NCBI GenBank assembly: GCA_965250195.1
Contig: OZ252295.1
Span: forward strand, 248,001 to 312,000
DNA length: 64,000 bases
DNA from: CAUZIR01 sp965250195
Lineage (GTDB): Bacteria > Chloroflexota > Dehalococcoidia > Lucifugimonadales > UBA2962
Direction: 5' to 3'
Shown: piece after piece, positions 63,959 to 64,000 of the stretch
How the letters are laid out: every line of letters begins with the position of its first letter
Position numbering within the stretch: position 1 is the stretch's first letter
The notes under the pieces: model-generated
What the model saw: the letters and a program-made list of their open reading frames with translations, nothing else
What the model was told of the DNA's origin: nothing
Databases searched by the model: none
Program-made: the position numbers and the translations under genes

Positions 63959-64000
63959 TAGAGACTTCCTCCTGATATATGTTTTTGGCTGTCTGGTTTT

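Noticed and set aside
63959..64000. Possible CIRCE/HrcA operator before groES
   Set aside because: Only 42 bases are visible and none match TTAGCACTC-N9-GAGTGCTAA; the promoter lies outside the window.

Overview
The window is a GC-rich, densely packed bacterial chromosome segment with about 58 protein genes and five tRNAs. There is no rRNA, no CRISPR array, and no transposase, integrase or phage gene. Gene families and order (short EF-Ts, four-cysteine bL28, RecG with an N-terminal extension, the rpsB-to-proS cluster, pnp-dapB-asd-dapA, a luciferase-like monooxygenase beside an SDR) point to Chloroflexota, most likely a Dehalococcoidia/SAR202-type lineage. That placement is inference from protein character; no 16S or marker-gene comparison was possible. 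TTG is used as a start codon unusually often, even for groL, dnaE and pnp.

Layout. 1-4.3 kb (+): a K+ uptake module (TrkH/KtrB cut by the window edge, TrkA, a universal stress protein, a lone NAD-binding TrkA-N protein, a second full TrkA) running into prephenate dehydratase. 4.3-12.4 kb (-): two small membrane proteins, an MfnB-TusA fusion enzyme with a DapA-like lyase behind a structured leader, recG, and a DegV/DAK2 pair resembling the FakB/FakA fatty-acid kinase. 12.4-18 kb: rpmB and hemA (+), convergent aconitase and ferredoxin (-), an SDR (+) and a small membrane protein (-). 18.2-24 kb (+): cmk-plsC-glmS-MFS transporter-small membrane protein-hydrolase. 24-27.9 kb (-): an iron(III)-type ABC importer (fbpA-fbpB-fbpC order) whose substrate-binding gene carries a one-base frameshift. 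28-30.2 kb (-): SDR plus LLM flavin oxidoreductase. 30.3-41.4 kb (-): the conserved rpsB-tsf-pyrH-frr-uppS-cdsA-dxr-rseP-ispG-proS cluster, interrupted by a DMT transporter on the other strand.

41.6-47.4 kb (+): rpsO-pnp-dapB-asd-dapA (translation/RNA decay plus lysine/DAP biosynthesis). 47.4-51.5 kb (-): purA and two tandem class-III aminotransferases. 51.7-52.4 kb (+): tRNAs Met(CAT), Val(TAC), Leu(CAG), Arg(GCG) and Val(CAC) behind a near-consensus sigma-70 promoter. 52.5-57.8 kb (+): MoxR ATPase, DUF58, TgpA-like transglutaminase with its nucleophile Cys replaced by Ser, and an alkyltransferase. 57.9-64 kb (-): DUF2007 protein, dnaE, groL and groS.

The best leads for something undescribed are the MfnB-TusA fusion in its two-gene unit with a hairpin leader, the Ser-substituted transglutaminase, the RGG-type tail on PNPase, tRNA-Arg with anticodon GCG, and a recurrent pattern of 10-23 bp near-perfect duplications in gaps between genes, twice copying a gene's stop codon. 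Nothing here is proof of a novel system; each is stated with what would refute it.
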